NCBI GenBank assembly: GCA_045544515.1
Contig: JAZPZD010000003.1
Span: forward strand, 1 to 28,866
DNA length: 28,866 bases
DNA from: RGIG8748 sp045544515
Lineage (GTDB): Bacteria > Bacillota > Clostridia > UMGS1810
Reading direction: 5' to 3'
Below the pieces are notes generated by a model. It was not told where the DNA came from. It saw only the letters and a list, made by a program, of their open reading frames with translations, and searched no databases. The position numbers and the translations under genes were made by a program. Positions 8,877 through 17,410 of the stretch are shown here, in pieces. Numbering within the stretch: position 1 is the first letter of the stretch; each line of letters begins with the position of its first letter.

Positions 8877-10700
8877 ATGAGAATATTATACGACAGCAAA
8901 AATCCGATATACAAAACCCCCTTTGGCTGCATAGCCGAGGGGGAAGTTTGCAATATAAATATACACATACCCTCTTCGTGCAATACAAAGAGGGTATCTC
9001 TTGTTACAGAGGGGCAAGAGGAAAAATCCTTTGAGCTTTTGCTGTCGGAAACTGACGGCGTGTACGACATATATTCGGGCGAGGTTGTCTTAAACCAAAC
9101 GGGGCTCTATTTCTATTATTTTAATATAGAAACATCGGAGAGCACCTTTGACCTATACAAATTCGGCCATAGCGACACCAACATTGGCGAGGGCGAAAAG
9201 TGGCAGATAAGCTGCATACCCCAAGGCTACAGAGTCGCCGACGAATTCAAAGGCAGGGTTATGTATCAAATCTTTCCCGACAGATTTTACAAATCGGGCG
9301 AGTGTGACTGTGCCGAAAAGCTGACGCCGTACAGACTTCATCAGGACACAAAAGAGATGCCCGACTTTAAACCCGACCAAAACGGTAGGATATTGAACAA
9401 TGACTTTTTCGCAGGTAACCTCAAGGGGATAACAGACAAGATACCCTACTTAAAAGAGCTCGGCGTGGGCGTGATATACCTAAACCCCATATTCAAGGCA
9501 TATTCCAACCACCGCTACGACACCTGCGATTACAAAGAGATTGACCCTATGCTCGGAAACGAAGAGGATTTTAAAAAACTCTGCCAGAGTGCACACGAGG
9601 CGGGCATCAGGATACTGCTCGACGGGGTTTTCTCCCATACAGGAGAGGACAGTATATATTTTGACAAGAAAAACCGCTTTGGCACGGGGGCGTTTTGCAA
9701 TCCGCAATCCCCGTACAAATCGTGGTTTAATATTGATGAAAACGGCAACTACGACAGTTGGTGGGGAATAGAAACCCTGCCCTGTGTAAATGAATTATCT
9801 GACGACTATATCAAATATATCATAACAGACGAGGACAGCGTTATAAAGCATTGGCTCTCTCTTGGTGCAGACGGCTTTCGGCTTGATGTAGCAGATGAGC
9901 TGCCCGACAGGTTTATAAAGCTTTTGCACGACGAGGTAAAAAAGGTAAGAGAAGACGCTCTTGTTCTTGGAGAAGTGTGGGAAGATGCGTCAAACAAGAT
10001 AGCATACAGCGTGCGAAGACGCTATTTTGCAGATATGGAGCTTGACTCGGTGATGAACTACCCCTACCGAGATGCAATAATTTCGCTTGTAACAGGGGGG
10101 ATAACCACCGAGGATTTTGCAGACAGAATTCTCACAATAATGGAAAACTATCCCAAGGAAGTTACCCACGCTCTTATGAACAGTCTCTCTACCCACGACA
10201 CCGCAAGGATTTTAACCGTTCTTTCGGGGGCACCGCAGGATATGTCAAGAGAAGAAAGAGCAAGCTATGTTTTAAATAACGAAGAAAAGCAAAGAGCCTT
10301 TTCCCTTATCAAAACGGCAGTGATGCTGCAGTTCTTCCTGCCCGGAAGTGCGTGCATATACTACGGAGATGAGATTGGTATGTTTGGCTTTGGCGACCCG
10401 TTTAACAGAGGGTTTTTTGACTGGGATAACACCGAAAACGAGATAGCTGATTTCTACAAGGCAATGGCAAAGATTAAAAACGAAAATCCCGTATTTAAAG
10501 ACGGGGATATAAAAATTTTAAGATGCGACGGCGGTATGCTGGTAATGGAAAGATGCGACGGCAAAAACACAGTATCTGTGGCAGTAAATATCTCTGACAC
10601 ATCACTTAAAGTAACTACTTCAAAATGTATTGCCTGCCACAATGCAACCTGCATAGAAAAGGCAGTATATGTGCAGAAAAACGGATTTGTAATATATTAA
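8877..10700 (+). CDS. Intracellular GH13 alpha-amylase / neopullulanase-like maltodextrin hydrolase
   Basis: This glycoside hydrolase probably trims maltodextrins or glycogen outer chains. An N-terminal beta-sandwich (about 1-115) precedes a GH13 barrel: MYQIFPDRF, YLNPIF, the region-I equivalent LLDGVFSHTG, GFRLDVADELP (nucleophile Asp337), GEVWED (acid/base Glu366) and STHDT (His440-Asp441). There is no signal peptide, so it acts in the cytoplasm. I chose ATG 8877 because GGTGGGA (8864-8870) lies 6 nt before it; an upstream in-frame GTG at 8865 falls inside that site. It is 30 nt downstream of glgP, so it is likely co-transcribed. Exact specificity (neopullulanase, cyclomaltodextrinase or alpha-amylase) cannot be decided from motifs. 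Confidence 0.9.
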   Translation: MRILYDSKNPIYKTPFGCIAEGEVCNINIHIPSSCNTKRVSLVTEGQEEKSFELLLSETDGVYDIYSGEVVLNQTGLYFYYFNIETSESTFDLYKFGHSDTNIGEGEKWQISCIPQGYRVADEFKGRVMYQIFPDRFYKSGECDCAEKLTPYRLHQDTKEMPDFKPDQNGRILNNDFFAGNLKGITDKIPYLKELGVGVIYLNPIFKAYSNHRYDTCDYKEIDPMLGNEEDFKKLCQSAHEAGIRILLDGVFSHTGEDSIYFDKKNRFGTGAFCNPQSPYKSWFNIDENGNYDSWWGIETLPCVNELSDDYIKYIITDEDSVIKHWLSLGADGFRLDVADELPDRFIKLLHDEVKKVREDALVLGEVWEDASNKIAYSVRRRYFADMELDSVMNYPYRDAIISLVTGGITTEDFADRILTIMENYPKEVTHALMNSLSTHDTARILTVLSGAPQDMSREERASYVLNNEEKQRAFSLIKTAVMLQFFLPGSACIYYGDEIGMFGFGDPFNRGFFDWDNTENEIADFYKAMAKIKNENPVFKDGDIKILRCDGGMLVMERCDGKNTVSVAVNISDTSLKVTTSKCIACHNATCIEKAVYVQKNGFVIY

Positions 10701-10702
10701 AC

Positions 10703-10735
10703 AAAGCACGGATTAGACCAACTAATCCGTGCTTT
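10703..10735. terminator. Bidirectional terminator between convergent glgP-amylase and his operons
   Basis: AAAGCACGGATTAG (10703-10716) and CTAATCCGTGCTTT (10722-10735) form a perfect 14-bp stem with a 5-nt loop. The arms begin with A3 and end with T3, so it can serve both the plus-strand amylase (stop at 10700) and the minus-strand cyclophilin gene (stop at 10742). Confidence 0.9.
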
Positions 10736-10741
10736 CAAATA

Positions 10742-12187
10742 TTATTTGTTTATTTTAATTGTCCTTATTTGAATAGTCTTTTCAGGTACATCTGCCATAC
10801 CGTTTTCGTGAGTTTTGGTTTTTACTGCAGAAATCTTTTCTACCACATCAAGACCCTGTGTAATCTTTCCGAATGCCGCATAGCTTCCGTCAAGATGGGG
10901 GGCAGCCTCATCCATAATAAAGAACTGGCTCGCTGCGGAGTTGGGGTCGCTTGTCCTTGCCATAGAGATAACGCCTTTTTCGTGCTTCAGGGCATTGATA
11001 AATCCGTTGTCATAGAACTCGCCCTCGATGGGGTCGGCTTCCTTTTCGTTAAAGTTCTTGTCATATCCGCCGCCCTGTATCATAAAGCCGTCTATTACTC
11101 TGTGGAAGATCAGTCCGTCATAGAACTTTGCCTCGGCAAGAGATACAAAGTTTGCAACAGTCTTGGGTGCAAGCTCGGGATAGAGCTCGCCTTTCATTAC
11201 AGAGCCGTCTGCAAGCACGATTTCAAAGCCGATTGTCTTCTTCAAAAGCTCGGGCAAAAGCTCAAGGTCCTGTGCTCTGCTTTTCGCCTCTTCTTCCTGT
11301 CTCAATTTTTCTTCTTCCATTGCCTGTTTTTCTTTGTTGTCTGCAATGGTGCGGACAAACTTGTATTTTGTTTCTGCGGTATATTCACTTCCGAGACCGT
11401 AAACCTCGCGGAAATAGTCCACCGCCTCTTCCATTGTCATTCCGTAGGAAAGCACAGGTGTAAAGGCAGAGATATATGCACCAAGGGTAATCTCGCCCAG
11501 TGCCTTGCCCCAGGGGGTGTTTTCGTCAATATCGTCACCAAGACCTATGAGCTGTTTTACCTCGTCTACGCCCATTGCATTGGAGTTGGCAATGTACGAA
11601 AGCGGCAAGAGATTTTCTACTGTGCAAAATGTCTTGTCCTTGTGTTCTTCATAGTTTAAACCGGTGTTCTGGGTAAAGCTTTCCTCTGTCATACCAAGAG
11701 AGGGAAGATAGTCCTTTAATGTAACTCCGCCGTAGAGGTCTACATAGTGGTCGCCGTCGGGCGAAAGGATAAGCACAGTCTTGGTGCCCTGGTCCCATTC
11801 CACTGTAAAGTCGAATTCTTCGCTTACCGCACGGATGGGAACATAGGTTGTGGTGCCGCCCTCGAGCATAGGTGCAACATCCAATGTGACACTGCCTGCA
11901 GGAGTTGTCATAGTGTAGTTGTCTATCTGCACGCGGATGCTTTTGTCACCCTTGGTAACATCGATAGAACGGTCCTCGTTCCATACAACAGTTGCATTCA
12001 TACTCTCCATAAGAGCACGCAGGGGCACGAGTGTGCGCTCGTTTATTACAACGGTTTTGGTGTCTATCACCTTATTGTCGGCAATGAGCTTAAGCGGGAT
12101 ATCCGCTGCCTGTGCCGAAGTGTCTGCAAATGCACACATACCAAGGCAGAGTGCAAATGCCAAAACAAGAGAAATTACTTTTTTCAT
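10742..12187 (-). CDS. Secreted cyclophilin-type peptidyl-prolyl isomerase with stalk (copper amine oxidase-like) N-terminal domain
   Basis: Domain order: a signal peptide (1-27, ending AQA; the Cys at 18 is not in a lipobox); a copper amine oxidase N-terminal-like 'stalk' domain (about 30-142, with INERTLVPLRALMESM and the half-repeat YVPIRAVSEEF); two related helical segments (about 154-265, each with an LGMTEES- or YGMTMEEA-like motif); a charged Glu/Lys-rich helix (about 284-306); and a cyclophilin domain (about 320-480) with FHRVIDGFMIQGG, SQFFI and DGSYAAFGKI. It should catalyse proline isomerisation during folding outside the membrane, with the stalk domain probably contacting the cell wall. 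The ribosome binding site is AAAGGAAG. It starts 14 nt after the histidinol phosphatase stop, so it likely shares the his transcript. Confidence 0.9.
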   Translation of the reverse strand: MKKVISLVLAFALCLGMCAFADTSAQAADIPLKLIADNKVIDTKTVVINERTLVPLRALMESMNATVVWNEDRSIDVTKGDKSIRVQIDNYTMTTPAGSVTLDVAPMLEGGTTTYVPIRAVSEEFDFTVEWDQGTKTVLILSPDGDHYVDLYGGVTLKDYLPSLGMTEESFTQNTGLNYEEHKDKTFCTVENLLPLSYIANSNAMGVDEVKQLIGLGDDIDENTPWGKALGEITLGAYISAFTPVLSYGMTMEEAVDYFREVYGLGSEYTAETKYKFVRTIADNKEKQAMEEEKLRQEEEAKSRAQDLELLPELLKKTIGFEIVLADGSVMKGELYPELAPKTVANFVSLAEAKFYDGLIFHRVIDGFMIQGGGYDKNFNEKEADPIEGEFYDNGFINALKHEKGVISMARTSDPNSAASQFFIMDEAAPHLDGSYAAFGKITQGLDVVEKISAVKTKTHENGMADVPEKTIQIRTIKINK

Positions 12188-12201
12188 TTTCTTCTTCCTT
12201 T

Positions 12202-13005
12202 CTATAAACCGATTTCGGTAAATTTTGAGTTTTTTAATATAACACGGCTTTTAAAGCCCTTGTGTTTAAGGATTTCTATGCAGTCTTTCATACCGAAGCA
12301 CAGGGTGTCGGCATTGTGACTGTCGCTGTTTATTATTATCTTCATATTGTGCTCTTTGATATAATCGAGCATAAATGGTGCAGGATACGGGTCTTTTCTG
12401 TACCCTCGGGATATTGCACCTGTGTTCATTTCTATCAGCGGGCAGGTCCCCTTTGCCGTCTCCAAAGCAGTAAGAGCGTACTCTCTGTACTTTGGCGAGC
12501 TATCCGAAAAGTACCTCTGATCCTCATTAAACTTGCTTATAAGGTCAATATGGCCTGTGATATCCGCATTTGCCTTTGGCAGATGCTCACAGATTGTCAT
12601 ATAGTAGTCTTTGGCAAAATTGAGCGCGTCACCGCCGTAGAAACGCTCTATGATCTTATCAAAAGTCTTTGAGCTGTCTATCTCCAGATACTGCCCGTCT
12701 TTTTTAACATAATGGCACGAGCCTATGGCGTAGTCAAAGGGCTCTGTATCCAGATCCGAAAGTATGTCCTTTTCTATACCAAGATACACCTCAAAGGGTG
12801 CACTCTTTTTTGCCCTTAATATATCGTCTATGTATTTTTTTGTGTCCTCTTTTGACATACAGTACGATGTGTCAAAATCGGTGTAACCGTGACCCGAAAA
12901 TCCAAGGGATGTTATCCCCATTTCGCCCGCTTTTGCGATGATTTCGTCCACAGTGGACTTGCCGTCGCAGTATGTGGTGTGAATGTGTGTATCGCACAAA
13001 ATCAT
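12202..13005 (-). CDS. hisK: Histidinol-phosphatase, PHP type
   Basis: It hydrolyses histidinol phosphate to histidinol, the eighth step of histidine synthesis. It is a PHP-family metalloenzyme: CDTHIHTTYCDGKST at the N-terminus, GFSGHGYTDF, LGIEKD, GSCHYV, ITGHIDLI, EMNTGA and NSDSH supply the metal-binding His, Glu and Asp residues. The length of 267 aa is typical. A longer open frame exists upstream, but the ATG at 13005 overlaps the hisIE stop as ATGA and has AGGAG about 11 nt upstream, so I take it as the start; the extra residues are just the other frame of hisIE. Its position at the end of the his cluster, which lacks any other phosphatase, supports the role. Some databases use hisJ for this type. 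Confidence 0.93.
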   Translation of the reverse strand: MILCDTHIHTTYCDGKSTVDEIIAKAGEMGITSLGFSGHGYTDFDTSYCMSKEDTKKYIDDILRAKKSAPFEVYLGIEKDILSDLDTEPFDYAIGSCHYVKKDGQYLEIDSSKTFDKIIERFYGGDALNFAKDYYMTICEHLPKANADITGHIDLISKFNEDQRYFSDSSPKYREYALTALETAKGTCPLIEMNTGAISRGYRKDPYPAPFMLDYIKEHNMKIIINSDSHNADTLCFGMKDCIEILKHKGFKSRVILKNSKFTEIGL

Positions 13006-13646
13006 TTTGTCATTTTCTCCTGCTTTACCTTGTGTTCTATGATGTCTCTTGATGCAAGCTCTTTTCGTATATCTTCCAATGATATGCCCATCTCTATCAT
13101 AAGCACAAGGGTATGATATGTAAGGTCGGCGATTTCGTATATGGTTTCTGCTTTGTCGTTCGACTTGGCGCCTATAATAACCTCGGTACACTCCTCGCCC
13201 ACTTTTTTGAGGATTTTGTCAAGACCTTTTTCGAAGAGATAGGTGGTGTAAGAGCCCTCGGGCATAAGGCGTTTTCTTTCCTTTAGTTTTTCCATAAGTG
13301 CATCTATGGCAAAGTCACTTTTTTCGCCATATATTACATCATTAAAACAGCTGTCCGCACCTGTGTGGCAGGCGGGGCCGTCCTTAATTACGCTTACCTC
13401 GAGTGCATCGCCGTCGCAGTCTGCGGTAATGGACACTATGTGCTGATAGTTGCCGCTGGTTTCACCCTTGCGCCAGAGTTCTCCCCTTGAGCGTGACCAG
13501 AAACAAGTCTTTTTCTCTTTGATGCTAATCTCCAGGCTCTCCTTGTTCATATATGCAAGGGTAAGCACCTTTTTGGTATTGGCATCTGTAACGATTGCGG
13601 GGATTAAGCCCTTTTCGTCAAATTTGAGTTTATTTATATCTATCAT
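13002..13646 (-). CDS. hisIE: Bifunctional phosphoribosyl-AMP cyclohydrolase / phosphoribosyl-ATP pyrophosphatase HisIE
   Basis: It carries out steps 2 and 3 of histidine synthesis. The N-terminal HisI domain (about 1-105) has TLAYMNKESL, WSRSRGELWRKGETSGN, the metal-binding DCDGDA and ACHTG. The C-terminal HisE domain (about 115-205) has KILKKVGEECTEVIIGAK and YEIADLTYH, the MazG-like helical motifs. The length of 214 aa is usual for the fusion. The ATG at 13646 follows the hisF stop by one base and has AGAGG 8 nt upstream; an in-frame GTG at 13655 overlaps hisF and is less likely. Confidence 0.96.
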   Translation of the reverse strand: MIDINKLKFDEKGLIPAIVTDANTKKVLTLAYMNKESLEISIKEKKTCFWSRSRGELWRKGETSGNYQHIVSITADCDGDALEVSVIKDGPACHTGADSCFNDVIYGEKSDFAIDALMEKLKERKRLMPEGSYTTYLFEKGLDKILKKVGEECTEVIIGAKSNDKAETIYEIADLTYHTLVLMIEMGISLEDIRKELASRDIIEHKVKQEKMTK

Positions 13647-13647
13647 A

Positions 13648-14409
13648 TTAAACACCTCTTACATTGATATTATTACGCTTTAGTTCTGCCTTGAGGTCAG
13701 AAATTGCCACCTCGCCGAAATGGAAGATAGACGCCGCAAGACCTGCATCTATTGTGGGGATTTCGTTAAAGAGAGTTACAAAATCCGCTATTGAACCTGC
13801 TCCGCCCGATGCTATAACGGGCACCGACACCGCCTCGTTTACAGCCTTTAGCATCTCTATGTCAAAGCCTTTTTTGACACCGTCGGTGTCTATGCTGTTT
13901 ACCACGATTTCGCCTGCACCGTTTGACACGCCTTTTTTAATCCATTCTATTGCATCTATGCCTGTGTTTTCTCTTCCGCCCTTGGCAAAGACGGTAAAGC
14001 GTCCGTCCACCCTCTTGATGTCTACCGAAAGCACAACACACTGGTCGCCGTATTTTAGTGCCGCTTCCTTTATAAGCGAGGGGTTTCTTATAGCTCCCGA
14101 ATTTACGGAAACCTTGTCTGCACCGCACTTTAGTACTCTGTCGAAATCGTCTATGGTGTTAATGCCTCCGCCAACGGTAAGGGGGATAAATATTGTGGAT
14201 GCAACCTCTTTTAATATATCGGTAAAAAGCTCCCTGCCCTCGTAGGACGCGGTTATGTCGTAGAACACAAGCTCGTCTGCACCGTTTTCGCTGTAGAACC
14301 TGCCCAGCTCAACGGGTGAGGATACATCGCTTAAACCCTCAAAGTTGACACCCTTTACAACTCTGCCGTTTTTTACATCAAGGCAGGGGATAATTCTCTT
14401 TGTTATCAT
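13648..14409 (-). CDS. hisF: Imidazole glycerol phosphate synthase, cyclase subunit HisF
   Basis: With HisH it converts PRFAR and ammonia into imidazole glycerol phosphate and AICAR. It is a TIM barrel beginning RIIPCLDVKNGRVVKG with catalytic Asp11; VLSVDIKR contains the second catalytic Asp; PLTVGGGI, GADKVSVN and IASGGAG form phosphate-binding loops. The length of 253 aa is standard. The start overlaps the hisA stop by the ATGA arrangement, which points to translational coupling. Confidence 0.98.
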   Translation of the reverse strand: MITKRIIPCLDVKNGRVVKGVNFEGLSDVSSPVELGRFYSENGADELVFYDITASYEGRELFTDILKEVASTIFIPLTVGGGINTIDDFDRVLKCGADKVSVNSGAIRNPSLIKEAALKYGDQCVVLSVDIKRVDGRFTVFAKGGRENTGIDAIEWIKKGVSNGAGEIVVNSIDTDGVKKGFDIEMLKAVNEAVSVPVIASGGAGSIADFVTLFNEIPTIDAGLAASIFHFGEVAISDLKAELKRNNINVRGV

Positions 14410-15119
14410 TTTGCCACCTCGATTGCCTGTGCTAAATCAACTGCGCCCTCGTAGAGTGCTTTGCCGAGGATTGCACCGTACATATCCATATTTTTTAGTG
14501 CAATTACATCCTCTATTGATGATACTCCTCCCGAGGCTACTATGTCAATGTTATATTTTGCCTTGAGATGTTTGTAGAGCTCAAGGTTGGTACCATTCAT
14601 GGCACCGTCTTTGGAAATATCGGTGCAGATTACCGTCTTTACGCCGATATCTTCCATATTTTTAAACATTTCGTCGCAGCTTACCTTGGTTACATTGGTC
14701 CAGCCCCTTGTAGCCACAAAGCCGTCGGAAATATCTATGCCCACTGCTATTGCATCGCCAAATTCTGCCACCGCTTTTTTGGTGAAGTCGGGGTTTTCTA
14801 TGGCGATTGTGCCCAGGATTACCCTCATAACACCCGCATCAAGATAGGTCTTTATAACCTCATGGGAGCGTATGCCGCCGCCTATTTCCACCTTTAAGCC
14901 GACATTTTGAGCTATTGCCTTTACTATGTCGGCGTTGGGGGTTTCGCCCGATTTGGCACCGTCTAAATCCACTATATGTATAAACTCTGCTCCCTTGTCC
15001 TTAAAGCCTTGCGCAACGGACAGGGGGCTGTCGCTGTATACTGTCTTCTGGCTGTAATCGCCCTTAAAGAGCCTTACCGCCTTTTTGTCTATTATATCTA
15101 TTGCAGGGAATATGTTCAC
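14406..15119 (-). CDS. hisA: ProFAR isomerase HisA
   Basis: It isomerises ProFAR to PRFAR (Amadori rearrangement). It is a TIM barrel homologous to HisF: FPAIDIIDKKAVRLFKGDY with catalytic Asp8, VEIGGGIR, VILGTIAIENP, CTDISKDGAMNGTN with the second catalytic Asp, and VASGGVSS. The length is 237 aa. It starts with GTG at 15119, nine bases after GGAGG (15129-15133), which is embedded in the last codons of hisH. It is 4 nt after the hisH stop. Confidence 0.97.
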   Translation of the reverse strand: MNIFPAIDIIDKKAVRLFKGDYSQKTVYSDSPLSVAQGFKDKGAEFIHIVDLDGAKSGETPNADIVKAIAQNVGLKVEIGGGIRSHEVIKTYLDAGVMRVILGTIAIENPDFTKKAVAEFGDAIAVGIDISDGFVATRGWTNVTKVSCDEMFKNMEDIGVKTVICTDISKDGAMNGTNLELYKHLKAKYNIDIVASGGVSSIEDVIALKNMDMYGAILGKALYEGAVDLAQAIEVAK

Positions 15120-15123
15120 TACC

Positions 15124-15741
15124 TTATACCTCCGTAAACGCCTTTAGTATGCCAAGGCCTGCCTTGCCGCTTTTTTCGGGGTGGAACTGTGTTCCGTATA
15201 CATTGCCGTTTTCTACCGATGCGGTAAGTATACCGCCGTAGTCTGCCACAGAGGTTACGGACTTGTCGCAGTTTTTCGCATAGTATGAATGTACAAAGTA
15301 CACACAGTCGCCCTCGGTAAAATATTTAAAGAGCTTGCTTCTTTCTCTGTCCTTGGGGAAAATGAGCTTGTTCCAGCCGATGTGGGGGATTTTTAGCCCA
15401 TCCTCGATATCGGGCTTTATGGGGCATATGTCACCTTTTATAAAAGAAAGACCTTGGTGCTCTCCGTATTCATAGCTTTTTTCAAAAAGCATCTGCATAC
15501 CAAGACACACTCCAAGAAGCGGCTTGCCCTTATTTACCTCTTGCGTTATGGCGTCCCAAAGGCCTGACGATTTTAGCTTTTTTGCCGCGTCTTCAAACGC
15601 ACCAACGCCCGGGAGGATAATCTTGTCCGCCTCTTTTAACTTGTCGGCATCTTTGGTAAGATACGCCTCTTCCCCTATGAATTTAAACGAGCTTTGGAGA
15701 GAAAAGATGTTCCCCACGCCGTAATCTGCTATAAGTATCAT
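15124..15741 (-). CDS. hisH: Imidazole glycerol phosphate synthase, glutamine amidotransferase subunit HisH
   Basis: This class I amidotransferase delivers ammonia from glutamine to HisF. MILIADYGVGN opens the protein; ILPGVGAFEDA, LLGVCLGMQMLF (nucleophile Cys), GWNKL, YFVHSYY and GTQFHPEKSG (catalytic His and Glu) follow. The length of 205 aa is normal. The ATG at 15741 shares its A with the hisB TAA stop (TAATG) and has a GGGAG site just upstream; a longer frame into hisB is not used. Confidence 0.97.
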   Translation of the reverse strand: MILIADYGVGNIFSLQSSFKFIGEEAYLTKDADKLKEADKIILPGVGAFEDAAKKLKSSGLWDAITQEVNKGKPLLGVCLGMQMLFEKSYEYGEHQGLSFIKGDICPIKPDIEDGLKIPHIGWNKLIFPKDRERSKLFKYFTEGDCVYFVHSYYAKNCDKSVTSVADYGGILTASVENGNVYGTQFHPEKSGKAGLGILKAFTEV

Positions 15742-16328
15742 TAAATTACTCCCTTTGTTGACGGAATTTCGTCTGCGAATTCTTTGTCTATCCTGCACGC
15801 CTGTTTAAGCACCCTTGCAAGAGCTTTGAATATTGCCTCGGCTATGTGGTGGCTGTTGGTACCGCAGAGCTTGATTATGTGGAGTGTAATCTCCGACCTG
15901 CGTACAAAAGCATACATAAATTCCTCTATGAGCTCACTGTCAAAATCGCCTATCTTCTGGCTGGGGATTTCGGCATCAAAGTTAAGATAGCTCCTGCCCG
16001 AGATATCCACTGCACAGAGTACCAGGCTCTCGTCCATAGGCAGAGTAATGTCTGCATAGCGGTTGATGCCTTTCATATCGCCGAGGGCTTTTTTAAGTGC
16101 ATCGCCAAGGCAAATGCCAATGTCCTCTGCACTGTGGTGATAGTCCACATATGTATCGCCGTCACATTTGACATCAAGGTCAAATCTTGCGTGCTTTGCA
16201 AAAAGGGTCAGCATATGGTCCAAAAAGCCGCAGCCTGTGTCAATAACGCCCTCGCCCTTTCCGTCTAAATTGAGAGAAAGTTCTATCCTGGTTTCTTTGG
16301 TATCTCTCTTTATCTCTGCTTTTCTCAT
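15741..16328 (-). CDS. hisB: Imidazoleglycerol-phosphate dehydratase HisB (monofunctional)
   Basis: It dehydrates imidazole glycerol phosphate to imidazole acetol phosphate. The Mn-binding signatures GFLDHMLTLFAKH, DYHHSAEDIGICLG, RRSEITLH and NSHHIAEAIFKA are present. At 195 aa it lacks the phosphatase domain of the E. coli fusion, which fits the separate PHP phosphatase downstream. The start is preceded by GAGAGGG with a 7-nt spacer and lies 16 nt after the hisC stop. Confidence 0.98.
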   Translation of the reverse strand: MRKAEIKRDTKETRIELSLNLDGKGEGVIDTGCGFLDHMLTLFAKHARFDLDVKCDGDTYVDYHHSAEDIGICLGDALKKALGDMKGINRYADITLPMDESLVLCAVDISGRSYLNFDAEIPSQKIGDFDSELIEEFMYAFVRRSEITLHIIKLCGTNSHHIAEAIFKALARVLKQACRIDKEFADEIPSTKGVI

Positions 16329-16344
16329 CTTTTTACCCTCTCTT

Positions 16345-17409
16345 TCAAAGGTTTTTTAAAATATCTTCTGCTTCGGATATGAGTTTTTTCATATCTTCCA
16401 TAGTACCTATTGTTATTCGGTTAAAGTCCGAAATTTTTTCCTTTTCGAAGTGTCTTACAAGTATTCCTCTGTCCTTTAACTTTTTGTACAGTTCAAGGCC
16501 CGAAATTTTGTCCGACTTTGCAAAAACGAAATTCGCCTTGGAGTTTAAAACAGTAAAGCCAAGTCTTGTAAGCTCCTTTGCGGTATACTCTCTTGCCTCT
16601 TTGATAAGAAGTATATTTTTTTCAAAATATTCTCTGTCTGCTATTGCCTCTCTGCCGAGGACAAGAGTAATCCTATTAATATTGTAGGGATTGGTGGAAA
16701 ATTTGATTTTTTCCAAATCTTTTATTATCTCGCTATCCGCAATGGCAAAGCCAAGGCGTGCACCTGCAAGCGAACGGGATTTGGAAAATGTCTGTACTAC
16801 CATAAGGTTGGAATACTTTTTGGTAAGCTCTACCGCACTTTCGCCCCCAAAATCCACATACGCCTCATCTATAACCACAACGCTGTCGCTGTTAGATGAC
16901 ACAATCTTTTCTATTTCGCCAATATCAAGTGCCATTCCCGTAGGTGCATTGGGGTTGGCTATTACTATGTTTTTGCCCTTATCCAGATAGTCATTTACAT
17001 CTATGGCAAAATCGTCTTTAAGGGGGATCTGTTCATACTTTAGGTTATACAAATCCGCAAAAACCTTGTAAAAGCCATAGCTTATGTCAGGAAAGCACAC
17101 CTCTTTTTCGCTGTCGCAAAACGCCATAAAGAAAAAGTTTAGTGCCTCGTCCGAGCCGTTTGACACGAAAACATTTTGGCTATCCACCCCGTAGTACTTG
17201 GCAATTTCTTCTTTAAGCAGTTTGCACTCGGGGTCAGAATACAGCCTCAAATCCGAAAGCTCGGCTTTGGTTACTGCCTCTATCGCTTTAGCTGACGGCG
17301 GAAAGGGGCTTTCGTTGGTGTTTAATTTGATATACTTTTTGTCCCTGGGCTGTTCGCCCGGAACATACTCCGTAAGTGCGGATAATCTCTGTGACAAAAA
17401 CTTACTCAT
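16345..17409 (-). CDS. hisC: Histidinol-phosphate aminotransferase HisC
   Basis: This PLP enzyme transfers an amino group from glutamate to imidazole acetol phosphate. It is a fold-type I aminotransferase: KLNTNESPFPPS, RLYSDPEC, VSNGSDEALN, IANPNAPTG, VIDEAYVDF and TFSKSRSLAGARLG, with PLP lysine at about Lys210. The length of 354 aa is typical. The ATG at 17409 is one base after the hisD stop with GAGG six bases upstream. An in-frame TTG at 17424 would overlap hisD and is unlikely. Confidence 0.97.
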   Translation of the reverse strand: MSKFLSQRLSALTEYVPGEQPRDKKYIKLNTNESPFPPSAKAIEAVTKAELSDLRLYSDPECKLLKEEIAKYYGVDSQNVFVSNGSDEALNFFFMAFCDSEKEVCFPDISYGFYKVFADLYNLKYEQIPLKDDFAIDVNDYLDKGKNIVIANPNAPTGMALDIGEIEKIVSSNSDSVVVIDEAYVDFGGESAVELTKKYSNLMVVQTFSKSRSLAGARLGFAIADSEIIKDLEKIKFSTNPYNINRITLVLGREAIADREYFEKNILLIKEAREYTAKELTRLGFTVLNSKANFVFAKSDKISGLELYKKLKDRGILVRHFEKEKISDFNRITIGTMEDMKKLISEAEDILKNL

Positions 17410-17410
17410 A

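Noticed and set aside
10625..11659. Long plus-strand open frame of 344 codons
   Set aside because: It lies opposite the well-supported cyclophilin gene, starts within the amylase gene, crosses a strong terminator, has no ribosome binding site, and its Cys/Phe/Tyr-rich product looks like antisense translation.
13006..13191. 62-residue N-terminal extension of the histidinol phosphatase
   Set aside because: It is the other frame of the hisIE 3' end, is Arg/Tyr-rich and not PHP-like, and the ATGA overlap at 13005 gives a natural start with the canonical metal-binding motif at once.
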